From NCBI GenBank assembly GCA_947643715.1, contig CANRXB010000010.1, forward strand, positions 1 through 64,000: a stretch of 64,000 bases of DNA. The letters run 5' to 3'. Position 1 is the first letter of the stretch. Each line of letters opens with the position of its first letter. Origin of the DNA: an uncultured bacterium. GTDB lineage: Bacteria; Bacillota; Clostridia; Oscillospirales; Oscillospiraceae. The notes under the pieces are model-generated. The model did no database searches. It saw only the letters and a list, made by a program, of their open reading frames with translations, and had not been told where the DNA came from. Of this stretch, positions 36,343-44,417 are shown in pieces. The position numbers were made by a program, and so were the translations under genes.

Positions 36343-36479
36343 TAGATGTCATCGATGTACTGCTGCATCCAGTTAGCGCTGTCCTCTTTCATGCGTCTGA
36401 AACGTGGCCGTATACGTCCAGGGCAAAGGCGGCGGTGGCATGGCCCAGATTGCCCTGGACGGTCTCGATGGTGTCACCT
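36343..36479 (-). pseudogene. Remnant of a tyrosine recombinase (phage-type integrase) C-terminus
   Basis: On the minus strand the sequence reads GDTIETVQGNLGHATAAFAL, then DVYGHVSDA and a stop; shifting the frame by one base continues MKEDSANWMQQYIDDI. Together these match the C-terminal box of integrases, with the LGHATAA-type motif and the catalytic Tyr in DVYGHV, followed by the usual last helix. The core with the Arg/His catalytic residues is missing, and a single-base deletion breaks what is left. It lies beside tRNA-Gln, a classical integration target. The remaining part of 36276-36616 (about 36480-36616) shows no recognisable gene. Confidence 0.8.
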
Positions 36480-36616
36480 AAATCGCTCGACCCAGAACGA
36501 AGTTGGAAAATCGCTATCACTGCCCCTAGGGACGCGTTGTCGTGTACGATAAGGCCGATGAAGGATACAGATCATTCTGGGATCAGTTTGGACTATGTCG
36601 TTCGATGCTGCCATGT

Positions 36617-38005
36617 TCAGGTGTGCCGCATCACCTTGAAGCGTTCCAATGTATATCGCTCATGAGCGCCGATACCTCCCTTTTGACGAGCGATATCGAT
36701 CTGCTGCTCCACTGTGTCTACACCATCCAAATCAGGAAGGAGAAGCCCCCTACGGCTGCCGCTGGATACGATGACGCCATACTGCCTCACATCCAACTGA
36801 GCAGGGGAGGAGATGGATTCCGGTTCATCTAACACGTCTACATCGTACTCCAGCAGATTCAATTCATCCGGCACCACAGATGGGAAGCGTGGGTCGCGAG
36901 TCCCGGCGGCCACAGCATTCTGCACGATCTCCCAGACCACACTGGCAGTAGTAGGACCAGTGGTACCGATGCAGCCACGCAGTTGACCATGGATATGGAT
37001 AGAAACAAAGGCTCCGGCAGCTTTTCCTGTCATTTCCCGGGGCAATCCCTGCGGCAAGATATGAAGTCGTCTACCTGTGCGTACATAGGTCTCTAACGAC
37101 ATACGGGCCAGCCGTACCCAAGGATCTTCAGCGGCCCTGCGCTCTGCCAAACGAGCACGTTCGATCGCTCCAAACTGTTGGGCGAACCTACGGTCATCAT
37201 CTGGACCAGTGACAGTGAAAGTGGCCACACCATAGCCTACGCCGGTGACCCCTTCATAGCTGAGCAGTTCCGGTTCCACACCAAGGCCGTCTAACGCACC
37301 AGCCATGATTTGGAATGAACGCAAGCCACATTCTGCCGCTCGGTCGCACAGGCGTGGATCCATAGTGAGGAACCTCAGGAAATCTCCAACTCCCATAGCA
37401 GCAGTCACCTGTTCATCGAACACGGGGCCTTCTGGAGCATAGCCGTAAGGGCCATCGTGCCTCAGTTTATGAGACAGATCTCCACTGGCGATGAATACGG
37501 CACGCCGGCCCAACTTTTCGACCGCTTGTGCGACACATCGTCCGAGACGATAATGTTGTAAGGGAGAACAGCCTGACAGACCGATCCGAAGGATGGGGCG
37601 ATCGATCTGTGCCCTTTGAAGGAACCACAGCGGCAGAAAAGTGCCGTGGTCTAAGTTCGGGTCGCGTTCGCCCAGCGTCCCTGCGTCGAGGCCAGACGCT
37701 TCCGCCTGATGGATCAACGCCTGCCGCAGTTCTGTATCGTACTTTACTTTGATCTGGGCCTGAGGTGCGCCAAAAGCGGCCATGCTGCCAGATGCGCTTG
37801 GTCCTGGGGGGATGTGGAAATGATCTGCATACATGACTATATGCGGCGAGGCGATCACCAGGACTTCCGGATCCCATGTCGCGACTCTTCGCGCGGCGGC
37901 ATGGTAGGCATCGATAGTGGCCTGGACCCGAACTTCCTGTCCTCGTCCTACGCTGGGGAGGAGAAGTGGTGGGTGAGGGACGATGATGGTTCCTAGCATG
38001 GGCAT
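36617..38005 (-). CDS. Memo-like dioxygenase fold plus AMMECR1 domain fusion protein
   Basis: A 462-residue two-domain protein. Residues 1-265 are a class III extradiol dioxygenase/Memo-like domain (TIIVPHPPLLLPSVG, VIASPHIVMYADHF, LDHGTFLPLWFL, FIASGDLSHKL). Residues about 285-460 are an AMMECR1 domain with the hallmark GQLRGCIGTT and RDPRFPSVVPDEL. Fusions of this kind are components A and B of the so-called AmmeMemoRadiSam system, whose third part is a radical SAM enzyme. None of that type is next to it here. AAAGGAG is 9 bases before the chosen ATG; an upstream extension to 38032 is less likely. Biochemical function unknown. Confidence 0.85.
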   Translation of the reverse strand: MPMLGTIIVPHPPLLLPSVGRGQEVRVQATIDAYHAAARRVATWDPEVLVIASPHIVMYADHFHIPPGPSASGSMAAFGAPQAQIKVKYDTELRQALIHQAEASGLDAGTLGERDPNLDHGTFLPLWFLQRAQIDRPILRIGLSGCSPLQHYRLGRCVAQAVEKLGRRAVFIASGDLSHKLRHDGPYGYAPEGPVFDEQVTAAMGVGDFLRFLTMDPRLCDRAAECGLRSFQIMAGALDGLGVEPELLSYEGVTGVGYGVATFTVTGPDDDRRFAQQFGAIERARLAERRAAEDPWVRLARMSLETYVRTGRRLHILPQGLPREMTGKAAGAFVSIHIHGQLRGCIGTTGPTTASVVWEIVQNAVAAGTRDPRFPSVVPDELNLLEYDVDVLDEPESISSPAQLDVRQYGVIVSSGSRRGLLLPDLDGVDTVEQQIDIARQKGGIGAHERYTLERFKVMRHT

Positions 38006-38039
38006 AAGATATCGCTCCTTTCTTAAAAGCAAAAAAGCT

Positions 38040-38453
38040 TTATAGCACCATCAATAGAGTGCCTACGCCGATCAGGATGCACCCTAGACCAGATTTGAAG
38101 GTAAACCTCTCATGGAGGAACACGGCTGCCATCACCAATGTGATCACCACGCTCAGTTTGTCGATGGGCACCACCTTCGATGCCTCGCCAAGCTGGAGCG
38201 CCCGATAATAACACAGCCAAGACGCACCTGTGGCCGATCCGGACAGGATGAGGAACAGCCAGCTTTTTTGACTGATTGCTGAGATACCGCCTTGGGCGTC
38301 AGTCAAAAATACCATCCCCCAAGCCATGACGACCACCACTACAGTGCGGATGGCTGTGGCCAAGTTGGAGTTGACACCGTCGATACCCACTTTAGCTAGG
38401 ATGGAAGTAAGCGCCGCGAACACGGCAGAGAGCAGTGCGAAGATAGACCACAT
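38040..38453 (-). CDS. Small EamA/DMT-family membrane protein
   Basis: A 137-residue hydrophobic protein with about five membrane segments, corresponding to one EamA domain; usual DMT exporters have two. The C-terminal half shows KLSVVITLVMAAVFLHERF, typical of the family. It may function as a homodimer, like small multidrug transporters. AGGAGG precedes the ATG, and an inverted repeat TGATGAC-GTCATCA (38473-38490) lies in its upstream region. Confidence 0.85.
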   Translation of the reverse strand: MWSIFALLSAVFAALTSILAKVGIDGVNSNLATAIRTVVVVVMAWGMVFLTDAQGGISAISQKSWLFLILSGSATGASWLCYYRALQLGEASKVVPIDKLSVVITLVMAAVFLHERFTFKSGLGCILIGVGTLLMVL

Positions 38454-38471
38454 GGCGATCCCTCCTGATGT

Positions 38472-38490
38472 GATGACATTTCCGTCATCA
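38472..38490. promoter_or_regulatory. Inverted repeat upstream of the EamA gene
   Basis: TGATGAC-ATTTCC-GTCATCA lies about 20 bases upstream of the EamA start. It may be an operator or leader hairpin; no known regulator consensus is recognised. The remaining sequence to 38659 is probably the tail of the IS110-family element. Confidence 0.3.
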
Positions 38491-38659
38491 GTTTAACACG
38501 ATGTGCGCCGCTCTGCAATCCTGATACGCGTTTTGAACTGAAAGATTAACTATTAGATGTCAACCCCTAAAATGAAGGATGGTGGAAAAAGTTAGACGGT
38601 TCCAAAAGGGCATAGCAAAACAGAGGTCCAGGAGGACCCCGGATGGCTATTGAGGCAAA

Positions 38660-39835
38660 TCAAGCAGCGGGGCAGTAAGACTGCCTGGATTTTTCCAAAG
38701 CAAAGATGAGCCGCACCAGCTTCTTAGCGGCATGAGATAAGGCCATGTTGTAGTGCTTGCCCTCCGCTCGTTTCTTGGCAAGGTAGGCGGCAAAGGTGGG
38801 GTCCCAAAGGCAGACGTACTTGGTGGCGTTGTAAATAGCGAAACGCAGGTATCTGGAGCCTCGTTTCTCCATGTGTGCATAGCAGTTGTTGAGCTGCCCA
38901 GATTGGTAAGTAGAGGGGGACATCCCCGCATAGGCCAGCAGCTTATCAGGGGAATCAAACCGGGAGAAGTCACCAACTTCGGCCAAGATCATGGCGCCCA
39001 TGCGGCAGCCAATGCCCGGAATAGTGGTAATGGGAGAGTGCAGTTCATCCATGATAGCCTGGATCGCAGCCTCGATTTCTTCAATCTCAGCGTCCAGCTC
39101 TCGAATGAGGCGGATGGTGTGCTGCAATTCCAAAGACTTGGCGGGCATCCTGGAGCCGATCGAGCTTCTGGCGGAATCCCGGATATCCACTGCCATATCC
39201 CGTCCGTAGCGGCCCTTAGAGGCATCGGCCAGCAGGGCTTTCAGCCTGGTCAGGTGTGCGGCAGCGATTTGCTGGGCCCCTGGGAACTCAGACAGCAGCG
39301 CATAAACAGACGCCGTGTGAAGTGTCGGAACCAGATGTTCCAGTTCGGGGAAGAGGATGCACACCAGCCTGGAAACGGACTGCTTCAATTTGGCCCATTC
39401 TTTTACCTTATCAAAACGATATCTGGTCAGTGACTTTAGCTCCTCGTTGTGGTATGCTGTATCCGTGTAGGGCTTGAGGCCCGCATCGGACAGAAGCATA
39501 GCCGCAATCGTTCGCGCATCCACACGGTCTGTCTTCGTCTTCCTGAGACTGAGACTTTTTCGGTAAAGGTTGGTGCGCAGAGGGTTCAAGACATAGGTGG
39601 CCAGACCGTTGTCAAGAAGAAACCCAAGGATGTTGTAGCTGTAATGCCCGGTCGCCTCAAGCCCTACTTTTATGCTGTCCTGGGGCGTGGAGCAGGCCCA
39701 GAGCTTGTCCAGCAGAGTGTTGAAGCCCTCCAAGTTGTTAGGGATGGTGAATACATCCGCCAGGACTGTGCCCTCCGAGCTGAGGATGAAGCAGTCGTGC
39801 TTATCCTTGGCCACATCAATACCAACGCAAATCAT
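38660..39835 (-). CDS. IS110-family transposase (RNA-guided recombinase family)
   Basis: A 391-residue transposase. The N-terminal RuvC-like DEDD domain begins ICVGIDVAKDKHDCF with Asp7, followed by VGLEATGHYSY and KTKTDRVDARTIAAML. The C-terminal Transposase_20 domain has TTIPGIGCRMGAMILAEVGD and AYAGMSPSTYQSGQ, with the serine proposed as nucleophile. It is full length without frameshift, so it may be active. GGAGG precedes the ATG. IS110-family recombinases use a bridge RNA encoded in the adjacent non-coding end. Confidence 0.95.
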   Translation of the reverse strand: MICVGIDVAKDKHDCFILSSEGTVLADVFTIPNNLEGFNTLLDKLWACSTPQDSIKVGLEATGHYSYNILGFLLDNGLATYVLNPLRTNLYRKSLSLRKTKTDRVDARTIAAMLLSDAGLKPYTDTAYHNEELKSLTRYRFDKVKEWAKLKQSVSRLVCILFPELEHLVPTLHTASVYALLSEFPGAQQIAAAHLTRLKALLADASKGRYGRDMAVDIRDSARSSIGSRMPAKSLELQHTIRLIRELDAEIEEIEAAIQAIMDELHSPITTIPGIGCRMGAMILAEVGDFSRFDSPDKLLAYAGMSPSTYQSGQLNNCYAHMEKRGSRYLRFAIYNATKYVCLWDPTFAAYLAKKRAEGKHYNMALSHAAKKLVRLIFALEKSRQSYCPAA

Positions 39836-39837
39836 AG

Positions 39838-40070
39838 TAAAACCTCCAACGGCAAATTTGTGATGCTGCTTCCACAGGACACTTTGCTTTTGTAGCCTTG
39901 CTCCACATAAACCGTCTGGCGGTATTTAACTGATCAACAAAACTGCAAAGGGCTGCGGTTGGAACCTTTCAGGAACCATCTCGTGGTAGGAAGTGCAAAC
40001 CAATCCACAGCATCCCTTACAGTGTAGCACAGCCCTTGGAGAGGGGCTCTAATAACTACTACTCTATAAT
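39838..40070 (-). ncRNA. Candidate bridge-RNA region of the IS110 element
   Basis: About 230 non-coding bases lie upstream of the transposase on its strand, the place where the IS110 subgroup encodes its bridge RNA. Short stems are visible in it: AGCCCcTCTCCaaGGGCT, GGTTCC-TGAAA-GGTTCC-AACC and ACCG-CCAGA-CGGT. No binding loops can be assigned without the element's exact ends and donor/target cores. The other bases of 39836-40196 hold the DUF1858 promoter. Confidence 0.4.
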
Positions 40071-40128
40071 ACAAGGAAGTGCTGGACCCGGCGTCATTTT
40101 TCAAAAAGGTAAAATTTTCGGCAAACAC

Positions 40129-40157
40129 TTGAAAATCGATCACGTATTGGGTATACT
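40129..40157 (+). promoter_or_regulatory. Promoter of the DUF1858 gene
   Basis: TTGAAA (40129-40134), 17-base spacer, TATACT (40152-40157), 39 bases before the start codon. Confidence 0.65.
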
Positions 40158-40196
40158 ATAAGTCGTTCTACAAAACTATAAGGAGGCCATCCTGGA

Positions 40197-40394
40197 ATGA
40201 CCAAAATCACAAAAGATACCATCATTGGCGATATTTTGGACATCGCACCCGACACTGCCCCGATTTTTTTGTCCATCGGTATGCACTGCTTGGGTTGTCC
40301 CTCTTCCCGTGGAGAAACTGTGGAGCAGGCTTGTATGGTCCACGGTGTAGATGTGGATGCTTTGCTGGACAAGCTGAACACTTCCATCGCCTGA
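40197..40394 (+). CDS. DUF1858 domain protein (hybrid-cluster-associated disulfide fold)
   Basis: A 65-residue protein with the family core TIIGDILDIAPDTAPIFLSI followed by GMHCLGCPSS, where the CxxC pair is the presumed redox or metal site. DUF1858 proteins are common in anaerobes and are linked to hybrid-cluster proteins by fusion, but none is adjacent. AAGGAGG precedes the ATG. It has its own promoter and terminator, so it is a stand-alone gene. Confidence 0.88.
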   Translation: MTKITKDTIIGDILDIAPDTAPIFLSIGMHCLGCPSSRGETVEQACMVHGVDVDALLDKLNTSIA

Positions 40395-40408
40395 TTTGGA
40401 CATCGAAC

Positions 40409-40438
40409 GAAAAGAGCGGATGTTCCGCTCTTTTCATT
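40409..40438 (+). terminator. Terminator of the DUF1858 gene
   Basis: GAAAAGAGCGGA-TGT-TCCGCTCTTTTC, a 12-bp stem with a T-rich 3' arm. Confidence 0.85.
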
Positions 40439-40463
40439 TATCCCAAGGGAAGTAGGAGAAGAT

Positions 40464-41933
40464 ATGGAGATGTCACCTCGGCTTCGGGCGATCGCCCGGA
40501 AGGTCCCACAAGGCGCTCATTTGGTCGATGTGGGCACAGACCATGGCTATCTGCCTGTTTGGCTGCTGCTCAGTGGACGGATCGAGAAAGCCATCGCTGC
40601 CGATCTGCGGACAGGCCCGCTGGATCGGGCCAAAGAGACTGCCCGGAGATATGAGCAGTATGACCGTATCAGTTTCCGGTCATGTGATGGATTGTCCGGC
40701 ATCCGTCCAGAGGAAGTCGATACCGTGGTCATCGCTGGGATGGGCGGCGAAACCATCATGTCCATCCTAGCGGCTGCGCCCTGGACTCATCAGAATACAT
40801 TGCTGCTCCTCCAGCCAATGACCGGTATGCCCCAGTTGCGTATGTGGCTGCAAGGTAATGGGTATGCCATCCTGGATGAACGAGTGGTCCGTGAAGGGAA
40901 AAAGCTGTATAGCATCTGGACGGTCAGGGGCGGAACGATGCCGCCTCTTTCCTTGACAGAGTCCTGGGCGGGCGTGGATCGATGTGGTCCGATGCGGTTC
41001 GATCATCTGACGATGATGGAGGAAAAGGTCGAGAAGATACTGAGAGGCTGTCAGTCTGCCCAACTGCCAGATCGAGCTTTCATCGGCCAGATGGAGGAGA
41101 TAGCGGCTGGGTTACGACAGATGAAGAAGGAGTCGAGGCCGATGACCACAGTAAAAGAAATATTCTCTTTTTTACAAGGCAAAGCACCTTTCGAACTACA
41201 GGAGCATTTTGACAACGCCGGGTTCCTGGTCGGCAGGGAAGGGGCTGCCGTCAGCAAGGTCATCGTGTCGCTGGACATCACAGGACATGTGGTCCAGGAA
41301 GCTGTAGAGCAGGGGGCTGAGCTGATCGTATCGCATCATCCGGTGATTTTCGGCCCAGCCAGATCTGTGACCGATCAGACGACCACAGGGAAGATACTGT
41401 TGGATATGGCCGAAAACGGTATCGCTGCCATTTGTGCCCACACCAATCTGGACGCAGTGGAAGGTGGCGTCAATGATGCCTTAGCGTTGCGCCTTGGCCT
41501 GTCTGATATCGTCCAGTTGGAGCAGAAAGGTGTCGATGGGCAGGGGAGGCCCTATGGGATCGGCCGGGTAGGTATGGTCTCCGAACAGTCTCTGGACGAC
41601 TTCTCCCGGATGGTGAAGTCATCGTTGGGAGCCAATGGAGTTCGGATCGTGGACAGCGGAAGGGCAGTCCACAAGGTGGCAGTGGGAGGCGGCGCTTGTG
41701 CGGATATGATGGACACAGTACTCGCCTGTGGCTGTGATACTTTCGTCACCTCCGATGTGAAATACCATCAGTTCTTAGAGGCCAAAGCGTTGGGATTGAA
41801 TCTAGTGGATGCTGGGCATTTTCCTACAGAGGACGTCATATGCCCAGTTTTACGAGATTGGTTGGCCGAACGCTTCCCACAGATTTCTGTGGTCATCTCT
41901 CAGCGTCATACAGAGGTGTTCTCTTATCTATGA
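40464..41933 (+). CDS. TrmK-Nif3 fusion: tRNA (adenine-22 N1) methyltransferase plus Nif3-like protein
   Basis: One 489-residue frame holds two proteins that are normally separate neighbours (trmK/yqfN and yqfO in Bacillus). Residues 1-225: SAM methyltransferase with VDVGTDHGYLPVWLL and VIAGMGGETIM, and the TrmK-type helical C-domain. Residues 227-489: Nif3/NGG1p-interacting-factor-like dinuclear metal protein with HFDNAGFLVG, LIVSHHPVIFG, CAHTNLDAVEGGVNDAL and AGHFPTEDV. At the joint, an AAGGAG (41127-41132) sits 9 bases before an in-frame ATG (41142) at the usual Nif3 start, so the second protein may also be made alone. The YqfO-type PII-like insert seems present but short. Confidence 0.9.
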   Translation: MEMSPRLRAIARKVPQGAHLVDVGTDHGYLPVWLLLSGRIEKAIAADLRTGPLDRAKETARRYEQYDRISFRSCDGLSGIRPEEVDTVVIAGMGGETIMSILAAAPWTHQNTLLLLQPMTGMPQLRMWLQGNGYAILDERVVREGKKLYSIWTVRGGTMPPLSLTESWAGVDRCGPMRFDHLTMMEEKVEKILRGCQSAQLPDRAFIGQMEEIAAGLRQMKKESRPMTTVKEIFSFLQGKAPFELQEHFDNAGFLVGREGAAVSKVIVSLDITGHVVQEAVEQGAELIVSHHPVIFGPARSVTDQTTTGKILLDMAENGIAAICAHTNLDAVEGGVNDALALRLGLSDIVQLEQKGVDGQGRPYGIGRVGMVSEQSLDDFSRMVKSSLGANGVRIVDSGRAVHKVAVGGGACADMMDTVLACGCDTFVTSDVKYHQFLEAKALGLNLVDAGHFPTEDVICPVLRDWLAERFPQISVVISQRHTEVFSYL

Positions 41934-41989
41934 TGCCGGTATGAAACGTCCCCTATCCTCATATGGTGAAGGGAGGGGGGGACTGGCTT

Positions 41990-42709
41990 ATGAAACGAGA
42001 CATCTTACTTCTGTTATCCTGCTTGTGTATATTGGTGTGGGTAAATCTATTCAGCTCTGGCCAACCTGTACCTGCTGCCTCGACTGGCGTCTTGGGCGAA
42101 AAGTGGATCCTCATCCTGGATGCTGGACACGGCGGGGAGGATGGTGGCGCCAGCACGTCGGCAGGGGACAAAGAGAGCGACATCAATCTGTCGATCGTGC
42201 TGAAAACTCGTGCCCTGATGGCTTTTCTCGGCGTGGAACCTCAACTGACGCGAGATTCAGATATCTCTCTGCACAATGATGAAGCTCGGACCATCCACGA
42301 AAAAAAGGTATCTGATTTGAAGAATCGCGTGTCCTTAGTAGACGGCACCTCCAACGCCATGCTGATCAGTGTACATCAAAATCACTTTACAGATCCAAGA
42401 TATAGCGGGGCGCAGGTGTTTTTTGGCGACAGTGATATCAGCCGGCAATGGGGAGAACTTACCCAAGACACGTTCCGGCAGGTGTTGGACACCGGAAACG
42501 ACCGTTCTGCCAAACCTCTGCCAAGCGGCATCTACCTGTTCGACCATATCGATTGTCCGGCCATATTGGTGGAGTGCGGCTTCCTCAGCAACGGAGAAGA
42601 AGCAGCCCTGCTTCTCACCGATAACTATCAGCGGAAAGTAGCTCTGGCTCTCGCTGGGGCATACTTCTATGAGCTACAGATGATACCCACAGTTTGGGGA
42701 GGGGAATGA
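41990..42709 (+). CDS. N-acetylmuramoyl-L-alanine amidase, CwlD-like
   Basis: Amidase_3 family zinc enzyme of 239 residues with an N-terminal membrane anchor or signal (about 5-25) and the catalytic motifs ILDAGHGGEDGGAS, Glu in the KESDINL stretch, SVHQNHF and VECGFLSN. The short form with an N-terminal membrane anchor and no wall-binding repeats resembles CwlD, which makes muramic-lactam in spore cortex. A strong GGGAGGGGGG precedes the ATG. It lies 1 base before radA. Confidence 0.85.
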   Translation: MKRDILLLLSCLCILVWVNLFSSGQPVPAASTGVLGEKWILILDAGHGGEDGGASTSAGDKESDINLSIVLKTRALMAFLGVEPQLTRDSDISLHNDEARTIHEKKVSDLKNRVSLVDGTSNAMLISVHQNHFTDPRYSGAQVFFGDSDISRQWGELTQDTFRQVLDTGNDRSAKPLPSGIYLFDHIDCPAILVECGFLSNGEEAALLLTDNYQRKVALALAGAYFYELQMIPTVWGGE

Positions 42710-42710
42710 C

Positions 42711-44075
42711 ATGGCAAAAGCTAGGTCTTCGTTTTATTGCACTGAATGCGGGAACGAGACTTTGAAATGGCAGGGGAGATGTCCGGCCTGTGGGGCATGG
42801 AACACCATCGTGGAGCAACCGGTCAAGGAAACAAAGAAAAAAAGCGCTGGGGCCGTTCCTTCTACCTTTGGGATGCGCAAGCCAAGGCCCATAGCTGAGG
42901 TCGAGGCAGTAGATGAACTGCGCTTCAACACAGGCATGGATGAACTGGATCGAGTGTTGGGCGGCGGCGCAGTGAAAGGGTCTCTGGTGTTGGTAGGCGG
43001 AGCGCCAGGGATCGGGAAATCCACACTGATGTTACAGATATGCAATAATCTGTGCCGTTTTTCCGAAGTATTGTATGTATCTGGTGAGGAATCTGAAAGA
43101 CAGATCAAGCTACGGGCCCAGCGGCTTGGCGTCTGGGAGAAAGGCTTGTACCTGTTTTCTGAGACCAATTTGGACGACATCATAGCCGCTGTCCAGGAAA
43201 AAAGACCAGATATCCTCATCGTTGACTCCATCCAGACCATTTACAACGGAGATTCGAATTCCTCGCCAGGGAGCGTGGCCCAGGTGAAGGAGTGCACTAT
43301 GGCGCTGATGCACTTGGCAAAAGGCATGGGGGTCACAGTGTTCGTGGTAGGCCATATCAATAAGGAGGGCTCTTTGGCTGGACCTAAGGTCTTGGAGCAC
43401 ATGGTGGACTGCGTGCTCCATTTCGAAGGGGAGGAGCATAACTCTTACCGCATCTTGCGGGCAGAGAAGAACCGTTTCGGAGCCACCAATGAGATCGGTG
43501 TGTTCGAGATGGGAGATCAGGGATTGGTCGAGGTCCCCAACCCCTCAGAGGCCATGCTGTCCGGACGACCGGAGAACATGCCGGGTTCCTGTGTCACCTG
43601 CGTGATGGAAGGGGTCCGACCCGTATTAGCGGAGGTGCAGGCATTGCTGTCGCCCTCCGCTTATGGCAGTTCCAGACGATCCAGTAACGGCTTCGACTAC
43701 AACCGGGCCATGATGATGCTCGCAGTGCTGGAGAAGCGGGGAGGATTGCTGCTCTCAAATTGTGATTTTTATGTCAATGTCATCGGTGGCCTGACTTTGG
43801 ATGAACCAGCCGCCGACCTGTCGCTGATCGTAGCGCTGGCATCCAGCTTTCGAGACAAGCCTGTACCGTTCGATTTGGCCGCTATCGGCGAGGTAGGGCT
43901 CACCGGCGAACTTCGTTCCGTGAACGCGATCAGCCAACGGCTCAGCGAGGTACGCAGGCTCGGCTTCACGAAGTGTCTGATCCCGTCCAGGAACAGCGGA
44001 AAGATCGTTGCGCCAGACGGGCTAAGTTTGATCCAGGCCAGCAATATCCGAGAAGCCATCGCTGTGTTGGTTTGA
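42711..44075 (+). CDS. radA: DNA repair protein RadA
   Basis: RecA-like branch-migration helicase in recombinational repair. The 454 residues have the N-terminal C4 zinc finger (YCTECGNETLKWQGRCPACG), Walker A GAPGIGKST, Walker B DILIVDSIQTI, the RadA-specific KNRFG motif and a Lon-protease-like C-terminal domain that lacks the catalytic serine. Start is 1 base after the amidase. Confidence 0.97.
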   Translation: MAKARSSFYCTECGNETLKWQGRCPACGAWNTIVEQPVKETKKKSAGAVPSTFGMRKPRPIAEVEAVDELRFNTGMDELDRVLGGGAVKGSLVLVGGAPGIGKSTLMLQICNNLCRFSEVLYVSGEESERQIKLRAQRLGVWEKGLYLFSETNLDDIIAAVQEKRPDILIVDSIQTIYNGDSNSSPGSVAQVKECTMALMHLAKGMGVTVFVVGHINKEGSLAGPKVLEHMVDCVLHFEGEEHNSYRILRAEKNRFGATNEIGVFEMGDQGLVEVPNPSEAMLSGRPENMPGSCVTCVMEGVRPVLAEVQALLSPSAYGSSRRSSNGFDYNRAMMMLAVLEKRGGLLLSNCDFYVNVIGGLTLDEPAADLSLIVALASSFRDKPVPFDLAAIGEVGLTGELRSVNAISQRLSEVRRLGFTKCLIPSRNSGKIVAPDGLSLIQASNIREAIAVLV

Positions 44076-44282
44076 TTGACGGGGCGTGAAGTTCAGACAG
44101 GCATCGTTTGGAACGGCTTGTCCCATCGCTTGTGCTTGAGCCAGTGTGCACAATCCTTCATCCTGGAATTTGCAGTTTTGTGTGCATGGGATAAAACTCA
44201 TATCGAATCACCTTGAATCCACAGATTTGAAGATCCTGTAAGCGGGAAGCCTATAAAGAGAGGGAGGTGTCGGTCGGCACAG

Positions 44283-44316
44283 TCTACTCAACAAAATAAA
44301 AATTTTGTTGAGTAGA
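44283..44316. repeat. 15-bp perfect inverted repeat upstream of a tyrosine recombinase
   Basis: TCTACTCAACAAAAT and its exact complement are separated by AAAA. No T-run follows on either strand, so it is not a standard terminator, although it could stop radA transcription weakly. The remaining intergenic sequence from 44076 to the recombinase start shows no gene. Confidence 0.6.
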
Positions 44317-44417
44317 GAGGAAGGGAAACTCGTCATCATCGGCTCCGGAGCCGTTCGATGACCGCCTGCATTAGTCTTGCCCAACTGTCCCTGTGTTATG
44401 AATGTGCCGTCCTTTAT

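Larger units (their letters stand above)
38570..40075 (-). mobile_element. IS110-family insertion sequence (ends approximate)
   Basis: Contains one complete DEDD-type transposase gene and about 240 non-coding bases upstream of it. Members lack obvious terminal inverted repeats and usually make no clear target duplication, so the ends cannot be fixed from this sequence. The limits given are set by the flanking features: EamA promoter region on one side, DUF1858 promoter on the other. Confidence 0.75.

Noticed and set aside
44076-44282. dif site near radA and the tyrosine recombinase
   Set aside because: No sequence resembling the 28-bp Firmicute dif arms was found; only the palindrome at 44283 stands out, and it differs from dif.
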